Assembly (NCBI GenBank): GCA_020740775.1
Contig: JAHEWK010000001.1
Span: forward strand, 2,294,001-2,358,000
Reading direction: 5' to 3'
DNA: 64,000 bases
DNA from: Ilyonectria destructans
Taxonomy: Eukaryota > Ascomycota > Sordariomycetes > Hypocreales > Nectriaceae
Shown here: positions 34,453 through 45,716 of the stretch, piece by piece
Numbering within the stretch: position 1 is the first letter of the stretch
Layout: each line of letters begins with the position of its first letter
Translations under genes and position numbers: made by a program
Notes under the pieces: model-generated
Database searches by the model: none
Told to the model about the DNA's origin: nothing
The model's input: only the letters and a program-made list of their open reading frames with translations

Positions 34453-36639
34453 CAGTCACGGCAGAGCTTTGAGAGGCTGTCTGGTTGCTTTCGCCTTGTG
34501 CCTTGTATTAATTGGCACATGTTTGCGTGCGTAAGTATCTGTCTGGATCTTCCCTCGGCGCTCAATTGCGATTGCGGAGGCTGCTGTGCTTCCTTGAATA
34601 CTACGTACCTGCAGCCAAGTACCGGAAGTGAATGTCGCCCAGCAGTCCGCATCTATTCCTCCTCGGACACGAAACCCGGCAGCTACGGATAGCTACGGAT
34701 GGGGGGAATTACAGACAAAGTACCGTTCTATGACCTGAGACGACGGTACCAACGTCGTCGTTGGTGTGATCGTGTGTCGTTGGCGGACAATTTTGATCCC
34801 CACCTATCCAATTGCACTTACACCAATGTGAATTTGCTAATTGCGATGCCGACTATGGCCGGGCGAAAAAATGACGCCCGTGCTCGTGACGCCGCTATCG
34901 CTCTGAACGCACCAAACTCTTCCCTGCCCACGCCTTTCGTCATCAATGCCGTCTTTTCACCGAGTATGTGCTTGGATTGGTGGATTAGTGGATTGGATGA
35001 GGTAATTGTGTGAACAAATGGCTTCAGTTATTTGGGCTTGAACTTTCCATGCTTTGGCTTCTTATCCTCGATTTCTCAAAGAGATACCTCTCTCCGGTAG
35101 TTTTTTTGATACATCCAAATTCGTTCAATCGGTGGTTCACGTGCCGCAATGCATTTTCTGCAATATTCACATGTTCGCAACACCTTGCATATCACTTGTG
35201 CGCCTCTTGGTCGCATTGTGTCAATAATTTTTTTCTTTCTTCCACATGACGAAGACTACGCACTTTTAACCACCGATACCGGCATGATTTTACTCGGGTT
35301 TGAATGGACCTGTAAAGTGTTTATGCGTCCATCTACCCTACATGTCCCAGGAGAATTGCGCAAAATACTGCAAATATTCCTCAGTGCTAGAGGAAGCACG
35401 CTCAAGTCTCCCGACTACCAAGTAGCTGTCATAAACTACCCTGCACCAGCTTAGCTTTCTGTTCATATCTACAATGTATCGGCTTCGTTGGGGCATTTCG
35501 TCTATCGCATCAACTGGCCTTGCTCGCCTCGTCAAGCGCTACAGGGATTTGGATCTCGGGGCATTGGTGGAGCCTTGGAGCTACTGATGAGACTACTGCG
35601 TAGTTGGGAGTAGAAGAGCCCTGCCATTGGGTCAAGCTCTGTGGGGGAACTAGGATTGTGGAACGCCGGCAGTTAGCTGGGACTAATATTGTTCCGCACC
35701 TTAAGTATCTTCTCTCCACTGCAACCTAGTACACATCTCCCTGGAGCATCCGCGTGAACATTGCCCTGATGATGTAAGTGCAGCTCATACCCAACCCGAT
35801 ATCTCGACCTCCCTCGTTCCAAGACGAAATCCGTATCGGGCATGTTCCATCTCTCCACTGTCCACTAATAGGTGACGCCGCACGCGCCCTGATGACTCTC
35901 CCGTGAGATGACACCCGAGAAGCAAGCGCTTTTGCCTGCAACCGGGAGCTTGGAACTCAAGACCAGAGAGGCACTTCATCACCGTCCATTAGATCCGGGT
36001 TCACAATCCACAAAGCAGAGGAGCCTCCACGATACTGTACTGACTTACTGAGTCACTCCGGAAGCCATTCCGTCCAGCGGTGGAATGGTACATTGTGATT
36101 TTTGATACGCCAAATGCTCTCATTTGCTCCCGCTCCCTATCTACTGTCTGATCGGCGTCAACATTCCGGCCCACCGCGCGTGATGTTATCTGCCAGTAGG
36201 TCATTTCATGATCGTTCAACCATCTAGGAGCAAGGATTTCCATGCACTCCCTCCGCCGCTTGACATTTCTCCATTCCATAGCCCATTTACCCTCTAGCGG
36301 CCCCATCGGATGTCGCAGGTCTTGGATGCTGGATACTATCTTTATAGGCTGTGCTGACTTGTAGGACCTTTGTTGTAAGCAATGCCCCGAGAAGGCACCG
36401 AGACAACTTTCCTGAGTCTTTTCATCGGAAACTGGGAGAACATGACAACCTTTTTGAGTATAAGATGCCACCAAGTCCGTGACACTGCGTTGTCTGTCAC
36501 CTCACTCACACTCACCCTCACCCTCCAAGCTTAGGCATTAGCTAACAAGCTCATTCACTCCTTCAACCAACAGAAACTCACCTCCTTTCAGTACTCTCAT
36601 TAAGAACTCCCTAACAGTACACCCAAATTTTCTGCAAAT

Positions 36640-37980
36640 ATGAAGTCAATCTCTCTCGCCCTCACTATGCTCTTGAGCAGCACTCTTGCAGCTCCTGCAG
36701 ACACTACCTATGCTGCGTTGGCTGCTCGTGAAGAAGCTGAATCCTCGAACGGCTTCATTGGCGGTGGACTAGGCCCCCGCGACGGTTCAAAGCAAGCCGA
36801 ACAGGCCTCACCAGCTGTCGTGTCGACCGAGTTGGAGCAGGCTGTCGACTTGGGCAGCCTCGCAGCCGTCCTTCAGTTTTTACAAAACTCTGGCGGGGTT
36901 TCGAAGCGTGAGAAGTCAGAGCAGACTGAGCAGACTGAGCAGGCTCTGAAGATTGATCTTCTTAACAGTGTTAATGGCAAGCCTCGCGGCGGACTCCTTG
37001 ACGGCCAGCTCATCCCCGGCGTGCTAAAGCGAGGGGAGGCCGTACAATTTCCGGAACTCACTGCCGCCCAAGTCCAGGCTATAATTGCGGCCCTCAGGAA
37101 CGCTGGCCTCCCAGATAAGCGAAAGTTCACGATTGAAGAGCGCGAGGAGACCCTTCACAGCCTGGGCGGCCTGGGCAATTTCATCTTTCCCATTATTAAT
37201 AGACTTCCCCCTGTTAATGGCGGCAAGCCGGGCGGAGTCAAGAAGCGCGACCTCGCCGAGCTCTCTGATCGAGATGTGGCTGTGCTTGGTCTCGGCAGCC
37301 TTGGTAATTCCATCGGAGGCGTTCCCGTTGTCCGTGGCCTTCTTACCAGTCTTGGGCTGAAGAAGCGCGACGAGGAGCTTTCCGAGCGTGATGAGTCCCT
37401 TCTTAACCTCGGTGGTCTGGTATCCCTGGACGACCTACCACTTGTTGGCGAAGTTGCGGGAAAGCTTGACGTCAACACTGACCTTGATTCACTGTCTAAG
37501 CGCGAGAATGCTGGCCTCATCAACGGAGCCCTTGGTCTTGCAGGTGGTCTCTTGAATGGCGTCCTCGGCCTTGCCGACGGCATCCTTGGCGGTCTTACCA
37601 GGACTGGCCCCAATGCTGCCACTGTAGACCCTGTTAAGGTCCTCGGAGGACTGACTGGTACAATCACCTCTGGCAACCTGGATAACGTGGGCAGTCAGGC
37701 CGGTCTGAGTGCCTTGAATGCTCTGGGCGGCCTCAAGGGATTGACTAAGGGATTGGGCTCTCTTAGTGCCTCCAAGGGTCTCAACCTAAAGCGTGACGAG
37801 ACCGCGGCCGCCGGCGGCGCCCTCGGTGCTATGAGCCAGCTAGTTGCGTTGACTGCAGCTCAAATCCCCGAGTTGCAGGCAGCCAGTGCGAAGTTCGCAG
37901 AGGCTTGCGCTGAGATCCAGGCCATCGCTGAGGCCAAGGCTCTTGCCGAATCCTCCGAGGAGACTGACAAGTCCCAATGA
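36640..37980 (+). CDS. secreted protein with seven Lys-Arg (Kex2-type) sites
   Basis: Single-exon 446-residue protein with no recognised domain. A signal peptide is clear: MKSISLALTMLLSSTLAAPA, cleavage likely after the first or second Ala of LAAPA. The body is Gly/Leu/Ala-rich with one Cys, so it is not a disulfide-stabilised effector. Lys-Arg pairs end at residues 90, 131, 161, 203, 243, 288 and 385. Five of the seven are followed by Asp or Glu (KRD or KRE). Between them lie imperfectly repeated hydrophobic segments, such as LHSLGGLGNFIFPIINRLPP, VAVLGLGSLGNSIGGVPVV and LLNLGGLVSLDDLPLVGEV, each preceded by an acidic ERE/DRD/ERD element. This is the layout of fungal kexin-processed repeat proteins (repellent-like or RiPP-type precursors). 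A structural wall or surface protein is the alternative. Confidence 0.8.
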   Translation: MKSISLALTMLLSSTLAAPADTTYAALAAREEAESSNGFIGGGLGPRDGSKQAEQASPAVVSTELEQAVDLGSLAAVLQFLQNSGGVSKREKSEQTEQTEQALKIDLLNSVNGKPRGGLLDGQLIPGVLKRGEAVQFPELTAAQVQAIIAALRNAGLPDKRKFTIEEREETLHSLGGLGNFIFPIINRLPPVNGGKPGGVKKRDLAELSDRDVAVLGLGSLGNSIGGVPVVRGLLTSLGLKKRDEELSERDESLLNLGGLVSLDDLPLVGEVAGKLDVNTDLDSLSKRENAGLINGALGLAGGLLNGVLGLADGILGGLTRTGPNAATVDPVKVLGGLTGTITSGNLDNVGSQAGLSALNALGGLKGLTKGLGSLSASKGLNLKRDETAAAGGALGAMSQLVALTAAQIPELQAASAKFAEACAEIQAIAEAKALAESSEETDKSQ

Positions 37981-38959
37981 AGAGAAAGCCACGCAATCTA
38001 GCATTGGATTGTGGAGGAAATTGGAAACGCGAATCTTTGGTGATCTCTTAGTCGGTTCTGGCAACAGACTGGGGACTTTTTGAATTAGCAATTTTTGGAA
38101 TTAGGAAAGCTTAGTCTTTATGTGTAGCTCTTGTTTAGAGTTTAACGAAACGTTTTTTTCTTGCAAATCAATTGCCTATGCCTCATGTGATGCCATCATC
38201 GATACGCCTCAGGAATCATGGGTGAGTTAGGACCGAGATAAAGGTCAAGGACACACTTTCGACCTAATTAAGTCACACCCCCCTCGATTGTAATCGTTGT
38301 CTACAGTCTGAGGCCAAATTCATATAAATTCAATGTAGCCTAACCTAATAAATATTATTATTAGGTGGGATAAATACTAAGAATAAGTCTTATAATGGAC
38401 TATTCCCCAACCTGCCATATTAAATGCATTGAGAATTGTCATTAACATTGGGACATGTACGGATGTGTGCAAACACTAGTGTGTATGTATGTGAATACTG
38501 AGATCTTAGAAATATGACTGACATGTTCCGCCTGTTCTACTTGATAGACCAACTTGGGAACACTCCTATCTTGAGAACGCTCAGACTTGGGAACAGCACC
38601 CAAGCAATGTGGTAACGATGAATCCAACCCAACGTATTTGTCAGGCAGAAGTCTTATTGCCCTGAAAGCTTTGTGCTTGTCCCTACTTAGATACATGTTG
38701 TGGGACTCGATAAAATAGATATGGCAACCTAGAATGATGGTGTTCAGTGGAGGATGACACGATGTTCAGGGAACAGCTTGCCTAAAGTACTATAAGTCGT
38801 TTCGCTCGCGCCTCCATCAATCCTTCTCGATCCTGGAACTGCAAATACCGGCACGAGGCATCATCTGATGCGCATCAGCCGAGACAACCGACAACTAACT
38901 CGACTTACACCAAGTTGTCAACTGAACCTATCGAGAAACACTTCGACACCACCGCCAAG
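37981..38959. other. intergenic, 1.0 kb
   Basis: 3' UTR of the secreted-protein gene, repeat copy C in AT-rich sequence, then the promoter of the Cys/His-rich protein gene. No gene seen. Confidence 0.6.
38342..38475 (+). repeat. dispersed AT-rich repeat, copy C
   Basis: Shares AACCTAATAAAT and GGGATAAATACTAAGAATAAG with copy A, and CCCCAACCTGCCATATTAAATGC-like sequence and the terminal ACATGTACGGATGTG block with copy B. It is thereby the link between the two. Many differences are C-to-T or G-to-A, as expected after repeat-induced mutation, but this was judged by eye. Confidence 0.6.
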
Positions 38960-39769
38960 ATGTGCTATCAGGTGTACATCTTCAAATGTCACCATCTGAA
39001 GCGAGAGCGGGTCCCATGCCGCCTCGTGAAGCCCCGCAAGGGTCGTCTCGCTGGTCCTCTCATCGAGGCCCTCTTCCCTACGCGGCCATGCAACGACATA
39101 AACAGGGGCATGCAGCGCTTGGATGAGGCGTGCACATCCTGTATGTACAAGCCGATCAACGAGTGGCCGCTGCAAAACAAAACATATCGACCTCAGCCAG
39201 CATCTCAGCGAGCGCCTCAGCCAACATCCCCAACTAACAACAACCTGCAGAATGAAATCTCTGAGATCAGGGAGACCCCAGGACAAAGCCGTCATGAAGA
39301 GCATCCTGTGTCGACGCAGACCATCTCTGAGGAAAGACGTCTTAAGAAACAACAACCTGCTCAAGGAACGAACTTGGTTTGGTGGAAGGCCATCTCAGAA
39401 CCTCAGGGCCCAGGCCAAGTTATGCACATCGACAATGAGTATCCTGTGACCGAAACACGCATGAGAGGCGACGTCATGGCTAGTGGTGCCAACCCAGAAG
39501 CAGTTGGGACCAGGCGAGTCTCCAACCCCCTTCCCCCTTACGGAGATCAATATGATAACCTCATATCGCCGGCTGAGGAGACCCCCCGGGCTCAACATGG
39601 GATCGGTTCAGTCGATGGGCCCATGAAAACAAAGCAGGCTTCCGGGAAGCGCAGATTGAGAGTCAGCAAGGTGGGAAAGAAACTGCTGGAATGGATCGGA
39701 ATTCGCCGCAAGGATTCGTATGAGTCTTTTGTCTGCGAGAGAGCACGAATGGAGGAGGGAAACTTGTAG
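38960..39769 (+). CDS. Cys/His-containing hypothetical protein ending in a minisatellite
   Basis: Not recognised. A 269-residue single-exon frame starting MCYQVYIFKCHHLKRERVPC in good context (GCCAAGATGTG). The first 60 residues hold Cys at 2, 10, 20, 43, 57 and 60 and the His pair at 11-12. This resembles the small N-terminal metal-binding module seen in many uncharacterised ascomycete proteins that begin MC...CxH. The rest is hydrophilic and rich in Gln, Pro, Glu and Arg, probably disordered, with a basic segment near 230-250. No signal peptide or membrane segment. The frame could be opened 15 codons earlier only from a TTG. The stop codon lies in the first unit of a 15-bp tandem repeat. 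It is likely a real gene given the long frame and start context, but of unknown function. Confidence 0.6.
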   Translation: MCYQVYIFKCHHLKRERVPCRLVKPRKGRLAGPLIEALFPTRPCNDINRGMQRLDEACTSCMYKPINEWPLQNKTYRPQPASQRAPQPTSPTNNNLQNEISEIRETPGQSRHEEHPVSTQTISEERRLKKQQPAQGTNLVWWKAISEPQGPGQVMHIDNEYPVTETRMRGDVMASGANPEAVGTRRVSNPLPPYGDQYDNLISPAEETPRAQHGIGSVDGPMKTKQASGKRRLRVSKVGKKLLEWIGIRRKDSYESFVCERARMEEGNL

Positions 39770-39857
39770 GAGGGAAACTTGTAAGAGGGAGACTTGTAAG
39801 AGGGAGACTTGTAGGAGGGAGACTTGTAGGAGGGAGACTTGTAGGAGGGAAACTTGT
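39753..39857 (+). repeat. 15-bp minisatellite, seven units, each carrying an in-frame stop
   Basis: Unit AGGAGGGAAACTTGT (or with AAGAGGGAGACTTGT variants) is repeated seven times without gaps. The stop of the preceding gene falls at 39767-39769. Because 15 is divisible by three, every later unit repeats a TAG or TAA in the same frame. Confidence 0.9.
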
Positions 39858-40336
39858 AGGCTAACCCCCTCTAGACTTGACTGTACACTTTAATGATAAT
39901 GCATTCATTCAGTACTGACTTTGCTTGCATTGGTGAAAACTCCCCGCGAGTCTCTCCGTCCTATGACAAGACTTTTTTATCGTACATATTCCCACCATAA
40001 GATTGTGCATGCTGAGTTGTGACAAGATCCTTCGAAAATAGGAAGGGAGTGACCAAATGAAGTATGGGAACTGGGAAGCAATTGCAGAACGCTGGATTAG
40101 ATCATGTAGGAGCTGGGAATGTACCCGTCTCCCCTCGGGGAGACCGCCAATCTTCCTCCTAATTAGGAAGATTATAGTTATCACTTCTCACCTGTTGAAG
40201 CCGAAAGGGCTCACTGTAGCTGTGTGAACCCAGAGATGATAGATTCCGTCCCGAATCTTGATATATATCATTGCCTCGATGACTTGACCACGTTTTGAGA
40301 TTGTGTTCGAGGATAACATACCGCAGGCTAGGCGAT
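39858..40336. other. intergenic, 0.48 kb, convergent
   Basis: Between two convergent genes, AT-richer than average. A short inverted CTCCCCTCGGGGAG stem lies at about 40130-40142. No gene seen. Confidence 0.55.
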
Positions 40337-41150
40337 TTATTGGGCCTTTCCGTTCTTTGCCTTGGCCTGGAACTTTGCGATTTCCTCCTGGACCTTCTTC
40401 TCTACACGAGCCTGCAGCTCTGGGCGGTAGCCGAGCATGAACAGCATCTCAAGCCAGACAAACATGGGAGCCAGGAAGAGAGCTTGGGCAAGGTTGTCAA
40501 GAAGAGCGGGGGCACGACCCTCAAAGGCGCCGTGGCCAATGAACTGCATGATCCAGCAGACGAGATGGAGAGTCAATGCGCCCTGGAAGGTAGACTCAGG
40601 GTTTTGAGAGCGCAGGTAGTTGCCAAAGGCAGCGCCGCCCATGCAGAAAGCGGCGAGGATGAAGCCAGCAAAGGGCTCCAGGAGCAGGTAGAGAGAGGCA
40701 TAGACAAAAGCAGCAATTGTGCCAAGGTTGAGATCAAGGTAGGGAACGGTGAGCCACGTTGGGGTCTGGATGAGAGTTCCGGTGTATGTGGCCTGAGAGA
40801 GGTTGTTAGAATACGAGATATGCTAGGGGTAGTATTGAGGGTTTCGGCAGGGCCGGGCGGGGGGTTCATGAGAGGGAAGACAAACCATGGTAAAGGCCGA
40901 GACCAGAATTAGGGGAACACATATCATGTGGATGGTGATGTTGACGGAATTATGGTGGTAGGCACCATACTGAGAGGGCGTTAGTGGAGTTGCACAGGGC
41001 GACGGAGCAAGACAGCCGACCAACGACCAAGGACCAAGGTCTAGAAAAGGGAAGTCATGGTCGAGCAAGTCAAGGTGGAAGATCAATGCAAGGCAGAGTA
41101 CGATATGGGGAGCTCACAAAGGTCAAGTGGTGCTCGAGATCCAGCGTCAT
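40337..41150 (-). CDS. Mpo1-like 2-hydroxy fatty acid dioxygenase (DUF962)
   Basis: ER membrane protein of the Mpo1/YGL010w family. In yeast it is an Fe(II) dioxygenase that alpha-oxidises 2-hydroxy fatty acids in phytosphingosine breakdown. Exons 41150-41118 (11 codons), 40969-40886 and 40792-40337 give 190 residues. The conserved N-terminal block is rebuilt across intron 1: LEHHLTFYGAYHHNSVNITIHMICVP, split here as it supplies several of the metal-binding His residues. The second His block reads ALTLHLVCWIMQFIGHGAFEGRAPAL. At least four hydrophobic segments span the middle. The C terminus is a Lys-rich amphipathic helix (KVQEEIAKFQAKAKNGK), compatible with ER retention. Splice sites are GTGAGC/CTCAG and GTTTGT/CTCAG. 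Length matches the family (about 170-200). Confident by His blocks. Confidence 0.92.
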
Positions 41151-43586
41151 GATTGATTGAGATGTGGCGAGGGCGGCGGGGAGTGCGAGTGCAATGGAGA
41201 GTTTTTCGAGGTTGGCGTTTTGGCGTTGCAACGAAGAGTTAAAGCAAGCACGCGACGGAGGCCTGGTGAGAGTGAGAGCGAGAGTCGAATACGGAGGCGC
41301 CAATTAGCGAAGGGGTGGCCCGTGGGTAGTAGGTAACAAACAGCCTGGTAAGGCCGCTTTGGCGTGGTGGTTAAGTAATGTACGCCGTCGGTTGGTTGCA
41401 GTTACTTTGGGAGTGGTCCCGGCACGCGAGCGATCTAAAGCGGTGGGAAGGAAATATGGGGGCAAAATGGCCGGCGCATGGATGGGATGGAAGAATGGGC
41501 GGAGCGAGATGGGGCGCCGGGCGATTGTTATATGCCGAGGCCGATGAATGGGGGATGCGGTGGGAGTGAAGGAGAGCGAGTGAATATGCGAGTGAACATG
41601 GGCGTGAGAATGAAGAAGTGGTGGTTGTGACGCAGCGGAGACGGCGTCGAATGGCCCAAAAGAGGAGAGAGTTGTGCCGTTTCCACCGCCAGGTGTTGCG
41701 TTGTTCATGTGCTTTTGTGCTGTCCCCGTTCTCCCTGGGCTTAAACGTGGGGCAGTTGCCTCGGATCAACTCCTTCCCCCTCGTTCGAGGCGTTCCCAAC
41801 ACGACTAAAACAGCAGGTATCGGTCCAACCCCTTCCTTCCTTCTGCTTGCCTAAATCTCACTACGGCGCATCAAGATGCCCTGGACATTCCCGAAAACGT
41901 TGGCGAATCCCTGTTCTCCTTCCCCAGGTTCGGCCACCACCCTTCCACCCTTCTACCCTTCCTTCGCTGTTCCCTTGTCCGTCACGCCACTTTCGGACAC
42001 AAGGACAAATATCGACCTGGGTATGCAGTCACATCAATCATCAAATAGTACCATCTGCGGCGGCTGGCGTCTCGTTGGGGAGGGCGTGATGCCGAATTTC
42101 CATATCCGAACATCGAGGCCCACTATCCCTGCTTCCCCAGCGCCCGCCACTTGCGGTACTCCAATTGTGGCGCCGCTGCTGATGTCGACTTATATTGCGC
42201 AACAACTAATTGGTGGAACCGGTGGAACAGGTGGATTGACATTCGATACTTGCTTCCAAGTCGGGGCTCTTGGACCTTCTTGCATAAGAGACCTGCATGT
42301 CGTCCCTGAAAGGCCTTTCTGCAGGGTTCTGGCTGGAGCGTGCGTTCCTATTCCCGCCCATACCCTCTAGGTTCTCCTCATTGCTTAATGTATTATTCAT
42401 TATACTCGACCAAAGACGTGTCAAAGTCAATACAGAAACATCTGAATGGGACTGCGAGAACAATGCTAAGTATGTGGAATTGACGATGAGGAGAGAAAAA
42501 TAAGTATTCATCGGCGGTCCATACATGAAGTGCTTCTTAGCGACGACAAGCCCCTTGTGCTAAACCTCAGGTAAACTAATATACCTTTTCTTCAACTGCT
42601 ATATTAGAGTGATAGAAAGTTATCATTGAGATTGAGTGAGGTATCTAGTTATGTGTGCAACTAACAATAGGTGTGTGTGAGAATAGCAATACTCTTGGCT
42701 ATTCTTCTCCGCCCACTTCACCAGAGTGGTCTCAGTAGACGCTTGTTCATCTGGGTCTAACAAGGCCTCTCCTAGGAGCAGCAAGTTCAAGCGTGGTATT
42801 AGCAGACCGGGCATTGCTAGGTCATATTGAGACATGTATATAGTAGTATTGGAGTCGACCTCAAACGCCCTTCTCCTCCAACCTCTGAAGCTTCACTTTT
42901 AAGCGAGTCTGACAACATTGACATTATATCAGCTACTTTGATCATCTGCTGGTGTTGGGACGATACACGTATTCGGTGTTAAACTCTCAGGATGTCGATC
43001 AATCTCAAGACATTCCCATGGGTCTCAGTGGCTTTGGCTATAGACAAAGCAATCCCTTTCTCATTGGGGTACACCTTGATCGGATGCTAAAGAAGGTACC
43101 CTTTAACTGCGCACACAAGGTACAACGTTTTCCCTCAGTTATGTTTAGCTGAAGGGACTTGTACCTGTGTGCGATAGCAGTATTAAAAAAGTTCATCTTA
43201 ATTCCCGTTGATTGGTATTGTGTGTGGTATATTCAGCTGGACCCTGCATTTCCGAAAACAACTATTCTATCCGCTTCACCGTCACTGATGTCTGTTGAAT
43301 TATGTCGCTGTTCGTGGCACTTCACGAAGGCCTATTCTGCCTGAGCTTTTTTGTATACGCAATATGATGATACTTGTCCGCCCTCTACATGTCAAGCAAT
43401 GCCAGCAAGTCGAAGCCAAACACGCCTCCCCTTCCAATGTACACCCCTTGCTGTCGCCAAAACGCCGCCCCAGTCACACATGCGACTGTCAATGGCCATG
43501 CTCGCAAAACAAAAACCCCTAGTTGACCATCTGCCTCGGTCGCTTTCGATCCATATGAAATCCCTCACTGCTTGCCCTGCGCTGGG
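41151..43586. other. intergenic, 2.4 kb
   Basis: Promoter of the Mpo1-like gene on the left, NPL4 3' UTR on the right. Open frames at about 41.3-42.4 kb are Pro/Ser-rich shadows without conserved motifs. The segment 42.4-43.4 kb is AT-richer and also empty. Confidence 0.5.
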
Positions 43587-45716
43587 TCACTCTGACGGGG
43601 GCGGCGGACGGTCGGACAAGGTTCGACGCTCGTTCAGCCTGAAGGCAGCAAATCGCTTAGCAAGGGGCTCACCCGAGTCGCGAACAGGCAGTTGAAAAGA
43701 CGAGGAGGACAAAGAGGAGGAGGAGGCCGCGAGAGCTTCGTCACTCTCTCGCGAACGCTTGGGGATTCGCTCACCAGTCGATTGAAGAATGGCCTGCAGG
43801 GTTTGCCAACCCTCGGTAGAGCGGAGTTGGAACGTATCGGAGAGGTCATGCTGGCTTGCCACGCGGCAGAGTAGAGATTCTTCGTCCTATGAGGCAGCGT
43901 GAGATAACTCTCGTCGAGGAGAGCGAAATGCTAGGGTGAAAACGTACCTTGGAGAGGATTCCCATCTGGTGGATGAAGCACAGGAGGTGGAAGTTGGACA
44001 TTTCTTGCCCATCACCGTTGGCTTTTTGACCAGATGATAGTTTTAGAGACTTGGCGAGGGAGGAGTGTTCTTGACTCTCGCCGATGTACTCGCGATTTTC
44101 GACGGGAAATCCTTGCTGGGTGAACATGGGCTTTGGCTCGGCGGGGAAGCCGTGAGTTAGTGTCACGAAGAGATACTCGACCGGGAAGGACGGTTTGGCG
44201 TTCTCCTGAACATTGGCCTTGTACTCGTTAACCCTGCGGTAAAACACTTCAGGGATGTATCGTGTCCGGCTGGTGGAGCCGTCATCTTCCTCCTCTTCGC
44301 GAACAAGCATGACGTTGGGATCGGCAGCTGGCTCGACGATATCGGCTCGGACCATTTCGACGGATTCGTTGGACATCTGGTATGATGAGATGGAAATTTC
44401 GCCGTCTTCATTACCGGTGATGATACATGTGACGAAGTTGGAGCCGAAGCTGCCGGTATCACTCCACTTGGAAGACTTGGGGTATTGCGCCTGTAGCCTC
44501 GACGAGTAACATATCTCAAGGGATGAAAGGAAGTAGGAGTCAGCATGGCGCTTGCACACGACGGAGCCATCGCTGTTTCCAGCATCTAGCAGATCGGTCC
44601 AGATGACGCCGACGGGTTCCAGTCCACACAACTTTGCGACGTGGTCGATCTCCTTTTGAGATTCCCAAGCATTCGTCGTGATGCCGTCAACCTCGTCGAC
44701 TTGAGGGGGCTCATAAATGGCCTCCACGACAGCTTTGACGCCAAGCGGGACTTCGGTGTATTCTGTATACTTTCCATAGAGGTACCCTAGACGCTGGGAG
44801 CCCGTCTTTCGCCAAGTGTCGATAAATGTGTCAATGATGGCCGGTGACGAGAATTCGACGTGGTCGACCATACGAAACTGCTGTGGTTGCAAGGTGATGG
44901 CGCTGGGCTGGCACTTGGTGCAGATGCCCTCTGGCCACGGAGGATGCCCAGACGGGCACTCATGCTTAACTCGATGGTAGGGTTCCACCAGAGGCGGTAT
45001 GTACGAGGCTCCAAGCTCGGGCTTGTTTGTGGCGGCGTTGGTCTTTCGGAGGTAGGAGTGGAAGGACAAGTACTTGATCTTCTTCTCGGCGAGGTATGCC
45101 GGGTCGAAAGGGTCCATGGGCTGGCAGTAGTCGCACATGCCCTTGGGGCCGTGGCGGCACATGCGGTCGCGGGTTCGGGGGATCTTGCCGTCGAGTTTGT
45201 CTAATCGGTCGTCCAAGGCGGACTGGCGCACCACTTCCCATGGGCGGGCGATTCGCTCGGGTTTCGGGTTGATAGGCAAGTCTTCGGTTGGCAAGACGGG
45301 CTTGCCGTTGAGTCTGGCCGAGGCACCGGTGGCTGCCCCACCATTGGTGGCATCGGCGTACTGGTATCCGAGAAAGATGAGGTCACCGTGCCTGGCGAAG
45401 GTTAGCTATGGTGAGACTGGACAGGGCGGCGAAGGCACGAATCACGTACTTGAGACCGATCTGGCCAACCTTGAAGTTGATAATATCGCCTAGTCGCTTC
45501 GAGTCCCCTCCGTTGGGTGCGTTGGACAGAGTGATGGTCTTGGGATCGACGGTCTTGGGAAGTTGCTCGAGAAGCTGGAAGCGGACCGGTTGGTTAGTGT
45601 TGGACACGCATGGCACAGGAGCCAGGACTCACAATCCTCCCCAGCTCTCCAAAAGTAGTTGTTGGCTCGATAGTCAGGCGAGCCATGCCATCGGGTCCTC
45701 GGAGACGCAGCAACAT
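43587..45716 (-). CDS. NPL4: nuclear protein localization protein 4 (Cdc48 cofactor)
   Basis: Partner of Ufd1 that recruits ubiquitylated substrates to the Cdc48/p97 segregase in ER-associated degradation and chromatin extraction. Exons 45716-45633, 45574-45450, 45391-43948 and 43886-43587 give 650 residues. An N-terminal ubiquitin-like domain starts [18 protein letters not shown]. The Npl4 zinc finger module begins at C148 ([15 protein letters not shown]) and continues with [18 protein letters not shown], so both zinc sites are present. The MPN-like domain (about 250-560) contains [13 protein letters not shown] and VGVIWTD but no JAMM metal motif, as expected for this inactive family member. 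The C terminus is Ser-rich with no RanBP2-type zinc finger, normal for fungal Npl4. It is divergent from SEC66, with 719 bp between starts. Confidence 0.96.

Larger units (their letters stand above)
34032..36639. other. intergenic, 2.6 kb
   Basis: Promoter region of the carbamoyl-phosphate synthase gene, with three TGACTC cores in the first 420 bp. After unassigned sequence comes the promoter of the secreted-protein gene, which has CACTCACACTCACCCTCACCCT-like pyrimidine-rich tracts at about 36500-36600, common upstream of highly expressed fungal genes. No protein-coding frame with a recognisable motif. Confidence 0.55.

Noticed and set aside
38915..38959. Earlier start for the Cys/His-rich protein
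   Set aside because: The first codon there is TTG; the first ATG in frame is 38960, in good context.
40823..41086. Minus-strand open frame overlapping Mpo1 exon 2 with upstream leader
   Set aside because: Part of it reads intron sequence; the conserved blocks join only through the two introns described.
41304..42370. Open frames of 100-164 codons between the Mpo1-like and NPL4 genes
   Set aside because: Low-complexity Pro/Ser/His composition, mutually overlapping, no recognisable domain.
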